In this document: positions 10,864-22,680 of the stretch, in pieces
Layout of the letters: every line of letters begins with the position of its first letter
How positions within the stretch are numbered: the first letter of the stretch is position 1
Source: Saururus chinensis
Taxonomy: Eukaryota; Streptophyta; Magnoliopsida; Piperales; Saururaceae
DNA: 64,000 nucleotides
Assembly: GCA_035235625.1 (NCBI GenBank)
Contig: CP141140.1
Location: forward strand, 23,084,685 to 23,148,684
Direction: 5' to 3'
Translations under genes and position numbers: made by a program
Notes under the pieces: generated by a model
What the model saw: only the letters and a program-made list of their open reading frames with translations
Databases searched by the model: none
What the model was told of the DNA's origin: nothing

Positions 10864-13133
10864 TGTCTACACAAACAAAATCAAAGGAAAAATATAAATT
10901 AATAACTTAACGATAAAATAAACTAACTAACTTGACTTTAATTTTTGAATTGAATAAAATAGGCATAACTTCTACATATTTATAAATAATTAGGCCTCCT
11001 AATCCTAATGCTAATAAAACTTTTAATTAGAATGAGAATCTAATATAAGCTTAAGTTCAATAAAATTTTAATTATTTTAAGATATAATTATTAATAATTA
11101 AAATTTAATTATATTATAAATATTAAATGTGGACCTAATCCATTGGGCGGGTTATAATATTTTACCTCACTTCTATTCCACCTTATCCTTGAGGTGTTAT
11201 CGATACTTATAATGTAAGAAAAAATATAAACTTAAGCCCACCAATACTCTGTTGTAAATGTGGAAAAAAACCAAAAATAACGCTGAGTTTTATTGCCATA
11301 ATGAAAACGTAAACAAGACGAGTTGTATCGAACTTTTGCTTGGCCAATGCTTGGTTAAAGCCGGAATATTGTACTGTAACAAGGACGACTGGAATTGAAG
11401 CGAAGGCAACAGAGTCTACCGGGTATTGGAAACATAAGTTGAAACATATAATTAAAGTCCGAACCGGGTCGGAGTAGGAGTCTTCGGGCGGTGGAAGTTT
11501 GGCTCGAACCGGCACAGAGTCATGCGCAGGCACGAAAACAGGGCAGTTGGAAGGATTCCTAATTAAAATAGGGAGTCTATTCGTTGGCGAAAAAATAGAG
11601 ACCTGGAAAGCCGGAAGGAACCGAGCTGGAGAGGACAGAAGCGGGGCAGGCGGCGGTGGGTCGAACAGCAGGGCAGATATTGGGGCGAACGGCTGAGCAG
11701 CCTTGGGCGAGCCAGAGCGGATATGGGTGTCTGAGTCACGTCGGAGCCGGCGAGGAGGAAGTCGGAGATGCGGGTGATCGGAACCGGAAGCGGTGGCACG
11801 AAACTGTAGATCGTCATCGGCGAAGCCAAAAAGGGGGTGACTTGCAGGTCGAACGGCGGCAGATCTAGAGGGCTAATAGCTATCAGTAGGAGGGCTCGAG
11901 ATTAGCGACGAGCTGGATTTCTGGTGAAGCGGGTGTCGGACGCGGCAGATGATCTAGTGGCGGTATCGTAGGTGGACGCGGAATGGAAGAGCGTCAGCCA
12001 GAGCAACGTTTTGACCTGAGCTAGAGATGATAGAAGCGGGGCTGATGGCAGCGGTTCGATCCACCAACGGATTTCCACCGGGCTCGAGGGCATGCGTGAC
12101 CGTGGACGGAGCGAAGTGGACGATCGCTTGGCAGGAGGCCGATAAGTTGGATTTGCAACGGGAAGCTGGGGTTGACTCTGTAGTATGGATGGCGAGACAA
12201 CAGAAGCCACATGCGGAGGCTGCAATGGAGGTTCTGGTGGCAGTCTAGCCTCGTGAGGATGAGCAGCGATCGGAGCTACCGGAATAGCCAGCACTGCCAA
12301 GGTAATCGGTGGACAGGATCTAGGTGGCGTTGGGCGAGCCGGATAGGACCGGATCGGGGTTGTGAGAACCGTGTCCGCTTGGTTCTGTGTCTGGGTTTTG
12401 GTCTTTTTCTTCCCCTTGCAAGAGGTGGACTTGGTCCAGACATTGATAGTCTTCTTCTTCGACTTCCTGCTGGTTTTAGGCGGAGCCCCCGCCTCAGCTG
12501 CGGAGGAAGCTAGCGCTAGAGGAGAGGGGGAAGAGAAGTTGGACAGAGGCTTCTGTTTTTTATGCGGGACGGAGTTGTCGCCGTTCTCTCCCTCATCGTC
12601 GGTGAAGGGAAGGAGAACGGGCAGTTAGTCTACACCGGCAGCTTAGGCGGGCGGGCGTCGCTTTTGGTTCAAGACGATCGGGTATTTGTTTCTCTGATGG
12701 TGGTGTGGAAGGCTTAAACGAATGTAAAAAGTAGCCATTTGACGGTGAGTGTGAAGGAATCTAAGGCATCTATAACCTCAACGGAAATGGTGATAAAGCT
12801 CATGAGAGCGCCGGAGGGAGGTCTAAAACCGAATGCTTCACTACCTTGTAAACTATGTCTGTGTAAGTAAAATTTAAAAAAATATATAATAAAAATAATA
12901 AAATAAAATAATTAACTTAAATTAGCTTCTACATTTTTATAGGTAATTTTGCCTTGTAATTATAATGTTAAAAAAATTATTAATTAAAATAGACTTCTAA
13001 ATAAAATAGGCCTCTAATATAAATTTAAGTTCAATAAAATCCTAATTACTTTAAGATATAATTATTAATAAATAAATTATAATTATACTACGAATATTAA
13101 ATGTGGACTTAACCACTTGGGTGGGTTATAATA
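10864..13133. mobile_element. TRIM-like LTR element fossil with GC-rich core
   Basis: Two direct repeats of about 280-296 bp (10864-11159 and 12856-13133) start TGTCT and end GGGTTATAATA. They share long stretches such as 'ttattttaagatataatta' (approximate) and 'aaatgtggac'. They bracket a 1.7-kb core at 11160-12855 without gag or pol. Total size and lack of coding parts fit a terminal-repeat retrotransposon in miniature, clearly aged. The core is strikingly GC-rich next to very AT-rich ends. On the minus strand it contains proline-rich and Lys-rich stretches (for example KSKKKTINVWTKSTS near 12400-12500), which suggests a captured host segment. I could not confirm a target duplication or a primer-binding site. 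Confidence 0.45.
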
Positions 13134-14165
13134 ATAATCTACAACTGAAGGAATTTATATTTAAAATATTTAAAGAGGAGTTGGAATATATTTTCAATAG
13201 GAGATTGAATATTTTTATAAGGCCAGAATCAAGGCAATAAGATGTGTTTATTGAATACTAGAAACAAATGAAGACAAGATAAGGAGGATAAAATTTTAAG
13301 TTCTTGAGAGAGAAAACTTAAAAGCCCGCAATAATGATCTCAATAAGAGGAATTTGTGTTAAAGTTTAAACAAGGTTGGCAGTTTGTTTGTGTCAATGTA
13401 AAGTCTTAGTTTCGAGTACACTCATTTGGTTTTTTTAGAACTGTCATAATTTTTTATCCTAGTTGGGGGTTTTCACTTAAATTGTCATGTTTACGTGTGG
13501 ATTGAATGATGATGATTAATTAATATATCGTGAGTGAGATTTAAAAGAACTTTTGTTTTAATTTTACTTTAAGAAATTATGTATAAAAGAAGCTAAAACT
13601 CTTAATTCTTACCCGTTGAAGTATTAGTTTTAATAACAATCTAGTGATCCGCTAGGGTATTAGACGAATATAATTGGTAGCTAAAGATTAATTATTAAAA
13701 ATTAAATTTTTGCTATGCAATATCAATCTGATTTGATATATTAGTGAATAATTATCTTGCTTAATCTTGATGGTTTTTCTTAAAATATATTTTATTAAAT
13801 TTGTTTACTTATACTTATTTGGTTCATCATGTCTAGTTCTTATTCTTCTAGTGATAATTAAGATTTAGATTTTGAAAGTCTTTTTAGACAAGTCATAGAA
13901 TCAAATAAAAATTATAAGTAGTTAGATTATTGAATTATTTCTATTTAAAAAATTTATTTAGTTGAAGATAAAAAAAACTAGAGAAAAATGTTCAAACTTT
14001 GATAAGTAAACTTAAAAAGTGAAAAAAAAATCGAGATCTTTAACACTTAAAATGTATTTGGAAGTCTACACTTAGTGTTGGAACATTTTTAAAGAGAGTG
14101 CCAATGACATTTTGCTGCTGGGTGGAATAGTTTTATCATGTATTATCTTTTTGGCTAAAAATTGT
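13134..14165. other. AT-rich interval, no gene seen
   Basis: Very AT-rich sequence between the TRIM-like element and the left end of the CACTA-like element. A short serine-rich frame starting near 13828 (MSSSYSSSDN) is soon closed and matches nothing I can name. Confidence 0.35.
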
Positions 14166-15621
14166 TACTACAACAAAAATAAGCTTTTGCAACAAATTTA
14201 TTTACAATATAATTGCTTTTGTTGCTAATAGTGCGTTTATGCAACAAATTTTTTCAAATGTTGCAATAACTCTATGATTTTGAAAATTGTAAGTTTTTTT
14301 GCAACATATTGTTTATTTTGTTGCTAAGAAGTGGACTTTTTGGGATCAACTTTTTGCCACACAGACACCTATGTTGCTTATAGAGATTTTTTACAATGAT
14401 TGTTGATATTGGTCGCAACAGAGCTTATGTGCTCATAGAGCGATAGTTCTTTTTGAGACAAAAGAAATGTGATGTTGCAAATAAGTATATCTTTTGACAC
14501 AAACTATTATGTTTGTAGCAAAAACAATTTAGTTTTTGCAATGAATCACTTTGTGTTGCAACAAATTGAATATTTTTTGCAACATAATATGATTATTGTC
14601 GCAATAGATTTTAATAAATACTTATATAAATATTTTTAAATCAAAATTCAGAATCTCATTTGCAATAACATAGATTAATCGTGGCAAAAAATATATACAT
14701 ATATATTTTATGATAATAATCAAATTTATTAAAAGGGTATTTGCAACAAAGAAGTTGTGGTGTAGTAAAAAGCTCTTAATCGAAGATATTTAGGGACAAA
14801 ATATTAAATTGTGGCAAATAGTTTTCACTATAATAATGTGATAATAAAAAAAGAATAATTTTAAAACATTGAGATGAGATTCAAAATATAAAAAATAATA
14901 TAATATTTACAACACATTGTTGAAAAAGTGTCAAAAAAGTGTTATTTGCGGCTATTGGTAATATTTTTATATAATTTTGCAAAAAAATAGAATTATTTGT
15001 AAGTGAATTTGGTGTTACCTATTTATCAAATATACCAAATCTTTACCCAGTTCAACATGATTTTGTGGCCGGTTGAATGGGAAAAATTGGACCCAGACAC
15101 CAATCAGGCAATTTTTTAAAAATATTGTTTGATGAACACCATTTAGACAACTTGCTATTATTAAATGCAAATACGACCTAACCCTTTTTACAATATAAAT
15201 TTTTATTTATTAATTAATATTTTAAATGTTAATTAAGTAATATTATATTTTAAATATACACAAAAATAAAAAATTATAAGTAATATTATAAAATAAAAAA
15301 GAATAATATTGAAAATGCCATATTTATAAAGTTAGCAAATTCACATGAAATCCAAACTCTATCTAAATAAATTATGAATATAAATATGACTCATTTTGGT
15401 CGATCGGGTCAGGTGTGGATTACATATATATCTGATTTAAGTGGCAACCTTCACCTTGAGTAAGGTGTATAATTAGATCAAAAGTAATCAATATGCTCAA
15501 GCATAAACGCACTTGGGCAATGCACTATTATTAAACTCATACATAATTATATTCATTTAAAATATAAAGCTTTATTTTTATTTTTTATAAAAATATAAGT
15601 GTTAAAAATAATTTAAAATTT

Positions 15622-16105
15622 TAAATAGGTATTTGGTCCATATTAAAATAGCAACAAAGTTTTTAAAAAAAGTTTATTTCATATTAATAGCTTCATTATG
15701 TTAAATTTAAATGAATAGCTACTTAAAGAAGAGTGTCATAAGTAAGGTTGCTAATGAGCAAAGTCAAACTGATAAGTTTTGAGTTTGTTTTTTACTTCAA
15801 CGTATTTCTCAAAACTTAGTTCAAGTTAGATCGAACACTTACACTTGCGGCTTGGGCTTAGCTTGCCAAGGAACTTGAATCTCGACTTAAGCTTGAGATA
15901 AAAAATATAGTACAGGAGTTGAACTTTACATTTGAATTGGGATCGAATCCCATTTACAGTCCAAATATATTTTTCCATCAAAAATTATTTTTATTTAGAG
16001 AATCACACCAGCATTATAAAAATAAAATATAAAAATATATGAGTTTCTTTTCATCAAAAACTACTATTTTCCAAAGGTAGCTATTAATATAGAACACAAA
16101 GAATA
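15622..16105. mobile_element. MITE relic split by inserted sequence
   Basis: The left part (15622-15740, 'gtccatattaaaatagcaac' then 'gtgtcataag') and the right part (about 16030-16105, 'gagtttctttt' to 'gctattaatatagaacac') together resemble the MITE at 1240-1436. About 300 bp of unrelated sequence separates them, so a later insertion probably split the copy. Confidence 0.35.
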
Positions 16106-16559
16106 ACATGTAAGATAATTCTGTGTTTTCATGATGTGAACAAAAAAAAACTTAATTTTACGGATATTATTTTATTAAATGTTATGTTTATTATATAAAT
16201 TCTAATATATGTAATTTTTACCTAAAAAATATTTATACGCACCCCATGCATATTTGAGCGCAAACATCAAATGCATCTCAGCCACACAATTTTAATTATG
16301 CAATCTGTGTTACTCACGAGAGACAATTATATCTGCTAACTTGCCTAGTGATATCCGCATAGCTAGCTCATCGACTGCTTTTCTAGGCTGATCTAAACCT
16401 TCAAAATGCAGGTCCTACATGGCCCATGGGACCTATATCGACCCATAGATTAATCATAAAGTTATAAATATATTTAAAAAGAATTAAAATTTTATATTAA
16501 TAATGTATGATATATACATATATAATATATTTTTCTTATGTTATTGTATATGTATATAT

Positions 16560-16755
16560 ATAATAATAATTTATATTAAGACTAGACATTGATATTATGT
16601 TTTAGAGTCCCGTGTATAGATAAATTTAAGCAAATAGATACTTAAAAAAGAGTATCTTAAACTTATTTTTCCTTCTCATAGATGTGAGTTTCAATATTTG
16701 ATAAAAAAATACTATTTTTCAAATATAGCTAATAATAAGACAAAGGGAGTGACAT
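16560..16755. mobile_element. MITE relic related to 1240-1436
   Basis: It contains the same internal order as the MITE at 1240-1436: 'atacttaaaaaagagtatctt', 'gatgtgagtttca', 'actatttttcaaatatagct' and an end near 'acaaagggagtgac'. The left terminus is not clear. Confidence 0.4.
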
Positions 16756-16861
16756 GTAAGATAATTTTACATTTTCATGTGAACCAAACCAAATAGTTAT
16801 TTTTATGTAATATTATTTTATAATTTATAATGTTTATAAAAAATATTTTTTATAACAGTAT

Positions 16862-17640
16862 ATTAAGCGAGCTAGGTCATGTTTAGGCTGGGCCTAATGC
16901 GGGTTGTGGGTTACAAAATACGATCGGAACCGCTGATTTGGGCATGTGCTAAGTGGGATGGGTGGCCATTGCTTTTACAAAAAATCACTTGTGCATGTAC
17001 TTAAGCAACTATTTTCCTCTTCTGTCCCCTTATCGGCTAAATCTTATTGCAGGTCGTGGGTCGCAAAATATGGACTAGCCCATTGATTTGGGCCCATGCC
17101 AATTAATATTTATAAAAAATAATAAAAATAATAAAAAAGAAAAAACTTATACAAACTTTGGTAGGGCCGACCCATGGATAAGTCATAAATTAAAAAAATC
17201 AAAATTTCTTCCTTGTGCCATCGAATATTGATTTGACGACTCATAATGTTGGGGCTCATACATACCAATATAAGCTCGAGCTCATACAAATTTTTTTCAA
17301 ATATTTTATTTTAATTTAAAATATATATTAATATAATCTTTTCAAAATAATCTTTTTAAAAGTATATTAAGCGAGCCCGGCCTAGTCTAGGCTAGGCCTA
17401 TTGCAGGCCGCAGATCACAAAACGCAGCACGACCTGTTGATTTGGGCCTGTGCTTAGCGGGATAAGTGGCCATTGCTTTTACAAGTAAGTCACTTGAGCA
17501 CGCGCTTAAGTAACTGCCCCCCATCCCAAATAAATCCTAGTGCGGGTCATGGGTCGCAAAGCACGGATCAGCCGGTTGATTTGGTCCCGTGCTTAGTGGG
17601 GCCATGCCCATTAATATTTATAAAAAAATAAATAAAAGAG
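16862..17640 (+). repeat. two direct copies of a ~280-bp block
   Basis: Copy 1 at about 16862-17140 and copy 2 at about 17366-17640 share the order: 'agcgagc', 'ggcct(a)...gcgggt', 'ttgatttgggc', 'ccattgcttttaca', 'cacttg', 'cttaag', 'gggtcgcaaa', 'cccattaatatttataaa'. They differ by many substitutions, so the duplication is old. It lies inside the CACTA-like element just upstream of the captured gene pieces. Confidence 0.6.
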
Positions 17641-17940
17641 AAACTACCCGTGCGCGGGTTTCGCTCCCCCCCGCCCTCCCACCTCCCAAATTCCAAACAT
17701 TCCCCGCCCTCTCAATTCCTCCCCCCCCCACAGCCTTCGAACCCCTCTTGGTCCCCCGCAGTCAGCCTCTCCACTCCTCCTCCGGCTGTGCTCGAATCCC
17801 TCTCGGTCCCCTGCTCCTCTGCAGCCGGTTGATTTGGTAACGTGCCTTTTCTGGTTAAGTTAACTTTTGCCTTTTTTTGCAAATTTAGGATCGCCACAGT
17901 GGTAAATCTCGCGGGTTGGGCTATGTAACGTTATCATATT
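17640..17940 (+). other. CT/CCC-rich leader-like segment in CACTA element
   Basis: A strongly C- and T-rich block of about 190 bp is followed by 'ggtaacgtgcc' and long T-rich sequence. This is the usual look of a plant 5' UTR followed by a leader intron. It probably came in with a captured gene. No reliable ATG or conserved protein is seen, and the two overlapping proline-rich frames are composition artefacts. Confidence 0.35.
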
Positions 17941-19694
17941 TGATTGCTTGATTTTGGGGTTTGATTCTGCTCTTGGTTGATTTATCGATAGCAGATGGAT
18001 TGTCTACGAGGAAAAAGTTTCACTTTTTTCCCCCATATAAACCTCATTGTCTGTGAATTCTGAATCGTATCTCGTTGTCTATGAATCCTGAATTGTGTTG
18101 CTTTTGGGTTTTGTACATGGTGATGTTTAGTTTGAGTAATGCAGTTATCTTCTCAAGCGCCTTATTGATTGCTAATATCAAATGAGCCTCGGAATGGTTT
18201 TGATTTACTTGTGAAATAGAGTTAGCTGGCGAGGGAATCGTTTTTCCTCCATTTTTGCGGACTACTTCTGAAGGAAAAAAGGCTGAGGATAGATCATTTT
18301 GAAGCTATGGTTAGGTCATGTTTTATTTAAATGCCTAGGATCTTGTGGCTCTAATTTTTAAAATGTAAGAGGACGTCTATTGCATTTTGCTTCATTTTTC
18401 TCGGCTATCTATGCGTGAACTTATAGGTTTGAAAGTTGGCAATAATATTTCATGACCTATAGTAATTTTAAATTTTTGGCTCCTGTGTGATTTGCTTTTC
18501 AACGCAATATTATCTTGTGAGACCTGGAATGGGACTTTTTGGTATAGTATGCTGATTTTGAAAAAGAATTACTGGTTAGTGCCCTTACCTTATCCCTGTT
18601 TGTATACATGTTTTTTTGTCTTACCACTACTAAATTGGTGTTCTTGTCGGCCTCTCTTACTTGGTTGATCCTGAGTAAGCTGTTTATGAATTTTAGTTTT
18701 TAGTTGATTGTTCTTTAAATATTTAAGAGAAGAGTTACATTGAATTTTATTATCTAATTGATGTTTTCCTAAAAAGCGTTTGGGGCTTTTAGTGTCTTCC
18801 CTGTTTTTTTTCAATTCTGAGATTTTTTTGATTGAACGAAATCTTAGATCATTGCAGGCATGTTGATTGTGAGCTCCTGAGCCTGTACGTGTCCTTTTGC
18901 ATTATTAGGCATTTATTTAGATATGATCTAGATTTAGAATATGGTAATCATACTTGAAGTGACTTCATACTTCTGAATTGTGGATCTTATATATTTTTCA
19001 TGAAAACCTCTACTGCAGAGATTAGATGTTTGCATTTTTTTATTGTACAACCTTGCCAGTTATTTTTTTCGTATTGTGGCTTTGCTGCATCAACTATGGC
19101 ACATGAGGCTATGCTGAAACCTTGGGCTGATACATCCCTGCACCTGTGTTTTTTTGTTCTTAGTTATACAGGGCTTCTCGCTTATACAAGGCACACATTT
19201 TACTCCGTTCTTAATGTTGCAAAAATGTCAGTCATGTTCATTCTGATAGACCTTGTAGCATGAAATGAGGGTGATGATGCATATGCTGCTGCATGAGAGT
19301 TCCAATATTCAGTATGCCTTTTCTGCAGAGCAAACTATGTTCTCTTAGCTTCTGTATCATCCTGAACGCTATTTATTCATTCAAAGCAGTTCATGTATCT
19401 TTTCTGAAACAGTTCATCACCTAAACTTGTTTTCTTAGTCGCAATTGTTACTATACTTTTGAAGTCTTAATTCTCAGGTCTATCTTGTGATGTGTCAAGA
19501 ATATAGACCTTTGTAGTAGAAAGGCTAAAAGTCTTCCACCTGTGTAGTAGGCGCGCAAGCTACATTTATTTGGTCTTACTACATATTAACTGTTAAAAGG
19601 CTTTTCACTAGTCTCTTGCCCATTTAATTACATTATCACCTTCCATTTGTATACCATTGTCTTTTGTTCCAGTCTCATTAACTGTCTCACACAG

Positions 19695-19754
19695 ACACTT
19701 TGTAGGCTAACTCAGAATCGGGAAGCAGCAAGAAAGAGTTGTTTGAGGAAGAAA
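19695..19754 (+). pseudogene. captured TGA-type bZIP exon (basic region)
   Basis: Preceded by an acceptor-like CACAG and followed by GTGAGA, this 60-nt exon encodes 20 residues, TLCRLTQNREAARKSCLRKK. It is clearly the DNA-binding basic region of TGA-type bZIP transcription factors (family form TLRRLAQNREAARKSRLRKK). Two of the basic arginines are Cys, including one in the R-K-S-R core, so DNA binding would be impaired. The exon boundaries match the usual gene structure, in which the next exon begins with AYxQQLE; that exon is found at 20845 but only after unrelated exons. This is a transduplicated fragment inside the CACTA-like element. Confidence 0.85.
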
Positions 19755-19856
19755 GTGAGAATATTTTCTGACCTCAGTTTTGGTATACCAGAAAATTATG
19801 ATGTATTATGAGCCAACTTTTTTTCTATTTTGTTGACTAATGAAGTCGTTTTAAAG

Positions 19857-20415
19857 ACAAGAATGCTATTAATATTTACAAGAAAACAACTATCTTGCCA
19901 GAACCTTTTCCACATGAACTTTTTAAACGTGTGGAGCAGTATTTAGATGTAAGCTGCCTCTTTATGTAACAAATGAACTGTCAGAAACAGATAATTATCT
20001 CAATCTTTATTTTTTACATTTTTGAGGTTAATATGCAAGTTCTTTGACCTCAGAATCTAGAAGAACACCTTGTGGACCATTCTTCCTTATTATATGACCA
20101 TAAGATTAAGGAAGCACACTTCAAAAGCTCAGAAATACTCCTTAGCACTATATTTATAACCAAGTGAGCTACTCTTTCATTTCTATTATCATAAATTTGT
20201 TTATGGTGAAGCTATCATTACATGCTTTGCTGCTCTTATTGAGTTTCTTTGTTGTTGCCAACATGCCGTTTATCTGATTTTTATAAATTTATATATGTCA
20301 CATGCTAACAGATATGCAGATCATGTCCTAGCAACTGAGAGTGAGAAAATGAGATATTGCAGTATTGAGTACAAGATACCTGAAGTGCAATCCACTCAAG
20401 GTTACAAATATGGAG
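19857..20415 (+). pseudogene. three captured exons of an unrecognised gene
   Basis: Three exon-like blocks with good splice signals lie in the interval between the two TGA exons. Block 1 (about 19857-19948) encodes ...LPEPFPHELFKRVEQYLD and ends at a GT donor. Block 2 (20054-20163) encodes NLEEHLVDHSSLLYDHKIKE and onward, 36 residues. Block 3 (20312-20415) encodes YADHVLATESEKMRYCSIEY and onward, ending before GGTATC. Phases agree (0 between 1 and 2; 2 between 2 and 3) and all three are open. I do not recognise the family. It looks like a real, conserved intracellular protein rather than a transposase. It could have been captured separately from the bZIP piece, or the two were merged before capture. 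Confidence 0.55.
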
Positions 20416-20844
20416 GTATCTTAATTAATAGTAGGGTTCTATGTGTATTTCCTTGTTATTTTCTTTTCATCCCCTCTTTGTTAATATTAAAATTTAAGAT
20501 GTAAGCTTTGGAAATATTGAGTTTCACCTACATCCAAACATAATTGTAGACAATTTTGTCTTATATACCATTTTGTGTTACAACATGTTTGCAATCCATT
20601 GTCACCACTATCCTTTAAGTTTATGTACTTATTCACCGTTTCTACTATGTTGTATGCTAAGTTATGAGAAAACGGTCATTTATATTGTAAAACTTGGCCA
20701 GGTTCTCCCTTTCTCGCCATCTTGAATGAGCATAAAATAGTTTTGACATTTTTCTACACTGTGCATTTGGTGGTTGACTTGCTTCTACACTGTACATTCT
20801 TTGTGTACGTTATTGAAAATTGTCTTTGTCACCGTGTTTTATAG

Positions 20845-20932
20845 GCATATATTCAACAGCTCGAGAGCAGCCAATTGAAGCTTGCATAGCTTGAAGAAGA
20901 GATGAGAGTGACCCATGAAGCAAAGATAGAGT
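20845..20932 (+). pseudogene. captured TGA-type bZIP exon (leucine zipper)
   Basis: After the acceptor TTTTATAG the sequence encodes AYIQQLESSQLKLA, an in-frame TAG, then LEEEMRVTHEAKIE. The first part is the start of the TGA bZIP leucine zipper (family form AYVQQLESSRLKLTQLEQEL). The stop and the divergent tail show it is not functional. It continues the basic-region exon at 19695-19754 but is separated from it by 1.1 kb that holds exons of another gene. The right subterminal repeats of the CACTA-like element begin shortly after (about 20966). Confidence 0.85.
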
Positions 20933-21901
20933 GACCCATGACACACCTAGCTATCTTAGGATTTATTTTTGTCACCAAATTTTTTGTTTGTCCTAAATAG
21001 TCATGTATACATTTTTAAGACAATTATTTATTGCAATTACATAATACACTTTATTAGAAGCATATATTGCAACAATATTTGTTTGTGACTAATATATTTT
21101 ATCCTTTTGGGATGAGTAATTTTTGTCGCAAATACCACATGCATAATTTAAGAAGGTATATTGCAACAAATGTATTTTGTCATAAATGCAAAATTGTATA
21201 TTATTTGTTGCAAAAGAAGATTTATATTATTTTTGAATAATTATTTTTGCAACAAAATAATTTGAATTAGCAATGAATCTTTTTGTTGCAAATATATATC
21301 ATTTGAGAGGAACCAATATTGTGGCAAACAAATTATTTAATTATTTCTTTATAAAATTAATTTCATTTGCGACAAAAATTTATTGTTGCAAAATTAAGAC
21401 AATTATTAAAAAAATATAAAAAAATATTTTATTTACGACAAACAAATATTGTTGCACAAAAATATTAAAAATGATTTTTTATGTATACATATTATATTTT
21501 TTGCAACATATTAGTAATATTTGCAACTTATTATCTACTTTTTTTGCAACAAAAGATATTATTGCAAAAGGGTTATATTTGAGACAAATGATGTTTTGAG
21601 GCAAATTACTTTTTGACACATGCTTTTTGCAACAATTTTGCAACAAAATTTTTGTTATTGCAAAAATACTATTGCAACAAAAAAGTATCTTTTTGCAACA
21701 AAATTACGTGTTGCAAAAACCAATTTTTGTTGTAGTATTAAACCCAATTATATTCCCCAACTCTTAACAAAAAAATTTGATAAAACTTTATGATTGGCTT
21801 CTAATACTTAAAAGATTACCCATCAGAAACCCACTTACGGATTGGATAAAAAAAATTCTGACCTCCTCCTTAATCTGCAGGAGGTCAACTTTCTCTGCCC
21901 A

Positions 21902-22677
21902 CCTCTTCTCTCTCCCGCCTCTCTCTCTCCTCCACTCTTTCTCCTCTCTCCCTTCCCCTCTTCTCTCTCTCCCTTCCCCTCTTCTTTCTCTCTTCTCTCT
22001 CTCCCTCTCTCCTCCTCTCTCTCCTCCCTCCCTCTCTCTCCCTTTCTCCTCACTCCCTCTCTCCTCTCTCCTCCCTCTCTCTCCCTATCTCCTCTCTCTC
22101 CTCTCACCCTCTCTCCTCACTCACTCCCTCTCTCCTCTCTTCTCCCTCTCTCTCCCTATCTCCTCTCTCTCCTCTCACCCTCTCTCCTCACTCCTCTCTT
22201 CTCCCTATCTCCTCCCTCTCCTCCCTCCCTCTCTCTCTTCCTTCTCTCCCCTCTCTCTCCCTCTCTCCTCCTATCTCCCTCTCTCCTCCTCTCTCTCCCT
22301 CTCTCCTCACTCCCCCTCTCCTCTCTCTCCCTTTCTCCTCTCTCTCTCCTCCCTCTCTCCTCTCTCTCTCTCCCTTTCTCCTCTCTCTCTCTCCTCTCTC
22401 TCTCTCTCCCTTTCTCCTCTCTCTCTCCACCCTCTCTCCTCTCTCTGCCTCTCTCCTCCTCTCCTCTCTTCCTCTCTCCTCACTCCCTCTCTCCTCTCTT
22501 CCTCTCTCCTCACTCCCTCTCTCCTCTCTTCCTCTCTCCTCACTCCCTCTCTCCTCTCTCTCCCCCCTATCTCCTCTTTCCTCACTCCCTCTCCCTCTCC
22601 CGCACCCCTCTCCTCCCTCTCCCCTCTCTCTCTCCTCCGTCTGTCCTTTCTCTCTCCTCCCTCTCTCCCCTCTCTCT
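21902..22677 (+). repeat. CT-rich (polypyrimidine) array 1
   Basis: About 775 bp composed almost only of C and T on the plus strand, as variants of CTCTCTCC and CTCACTCCCTCTCTCCTCT, with rare A or G. Near 22450-22560 a unit of about 37 bp (CTCTTCCTCTCTCCTCACTC and so on) is repeated three times in tandem. The array creates long spurious frames on both strands (Ser/Leu/Pro-rich on plus, Arg/Glu-rich on minus). It is the first of several such arrays that alternate with hairpin spacers up to 33.05 kb. Confidence 0.9.
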
Positions 22678-22680
22678 ATA

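Larger units (their letters stand above)
14166..21737. mobile_element. CACTA-like element carrying captured gene pieces
   Basis: The left end TACTACAACAAAAAT is the inverse of the right end ATTTTTGTTGTAGTA. Both ends are followed inward by hundreds of bases packed with the short words TTGCAACAAA and TTTGTTGC in both orientations (14180-14990 and 20966-21737). Such subterminal arrays next to a CACTACAA-type terminus are typical of En/Spm (CACTA) elements. Here the first base is T instead of C on both sides, and the 3-bp flanks (TGT and TTA) do not match, so the copy is aged. No CACTA transposase is seen; the 7.6-kb interior instead holds intron-exon structures from host genes (19695-20932), MITE-like relics (about 15622-16105 and 16560-16755) and a duplicated AT/GC-mixed block. 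Confidence 0.7.

Noticed and set aside
11902-12300. A proline-rich minus-strand frame of 132 residues
   Set aside because: Part of the GC-rich core, where frames on both strands are open. At best a captured fragment, not a gene.
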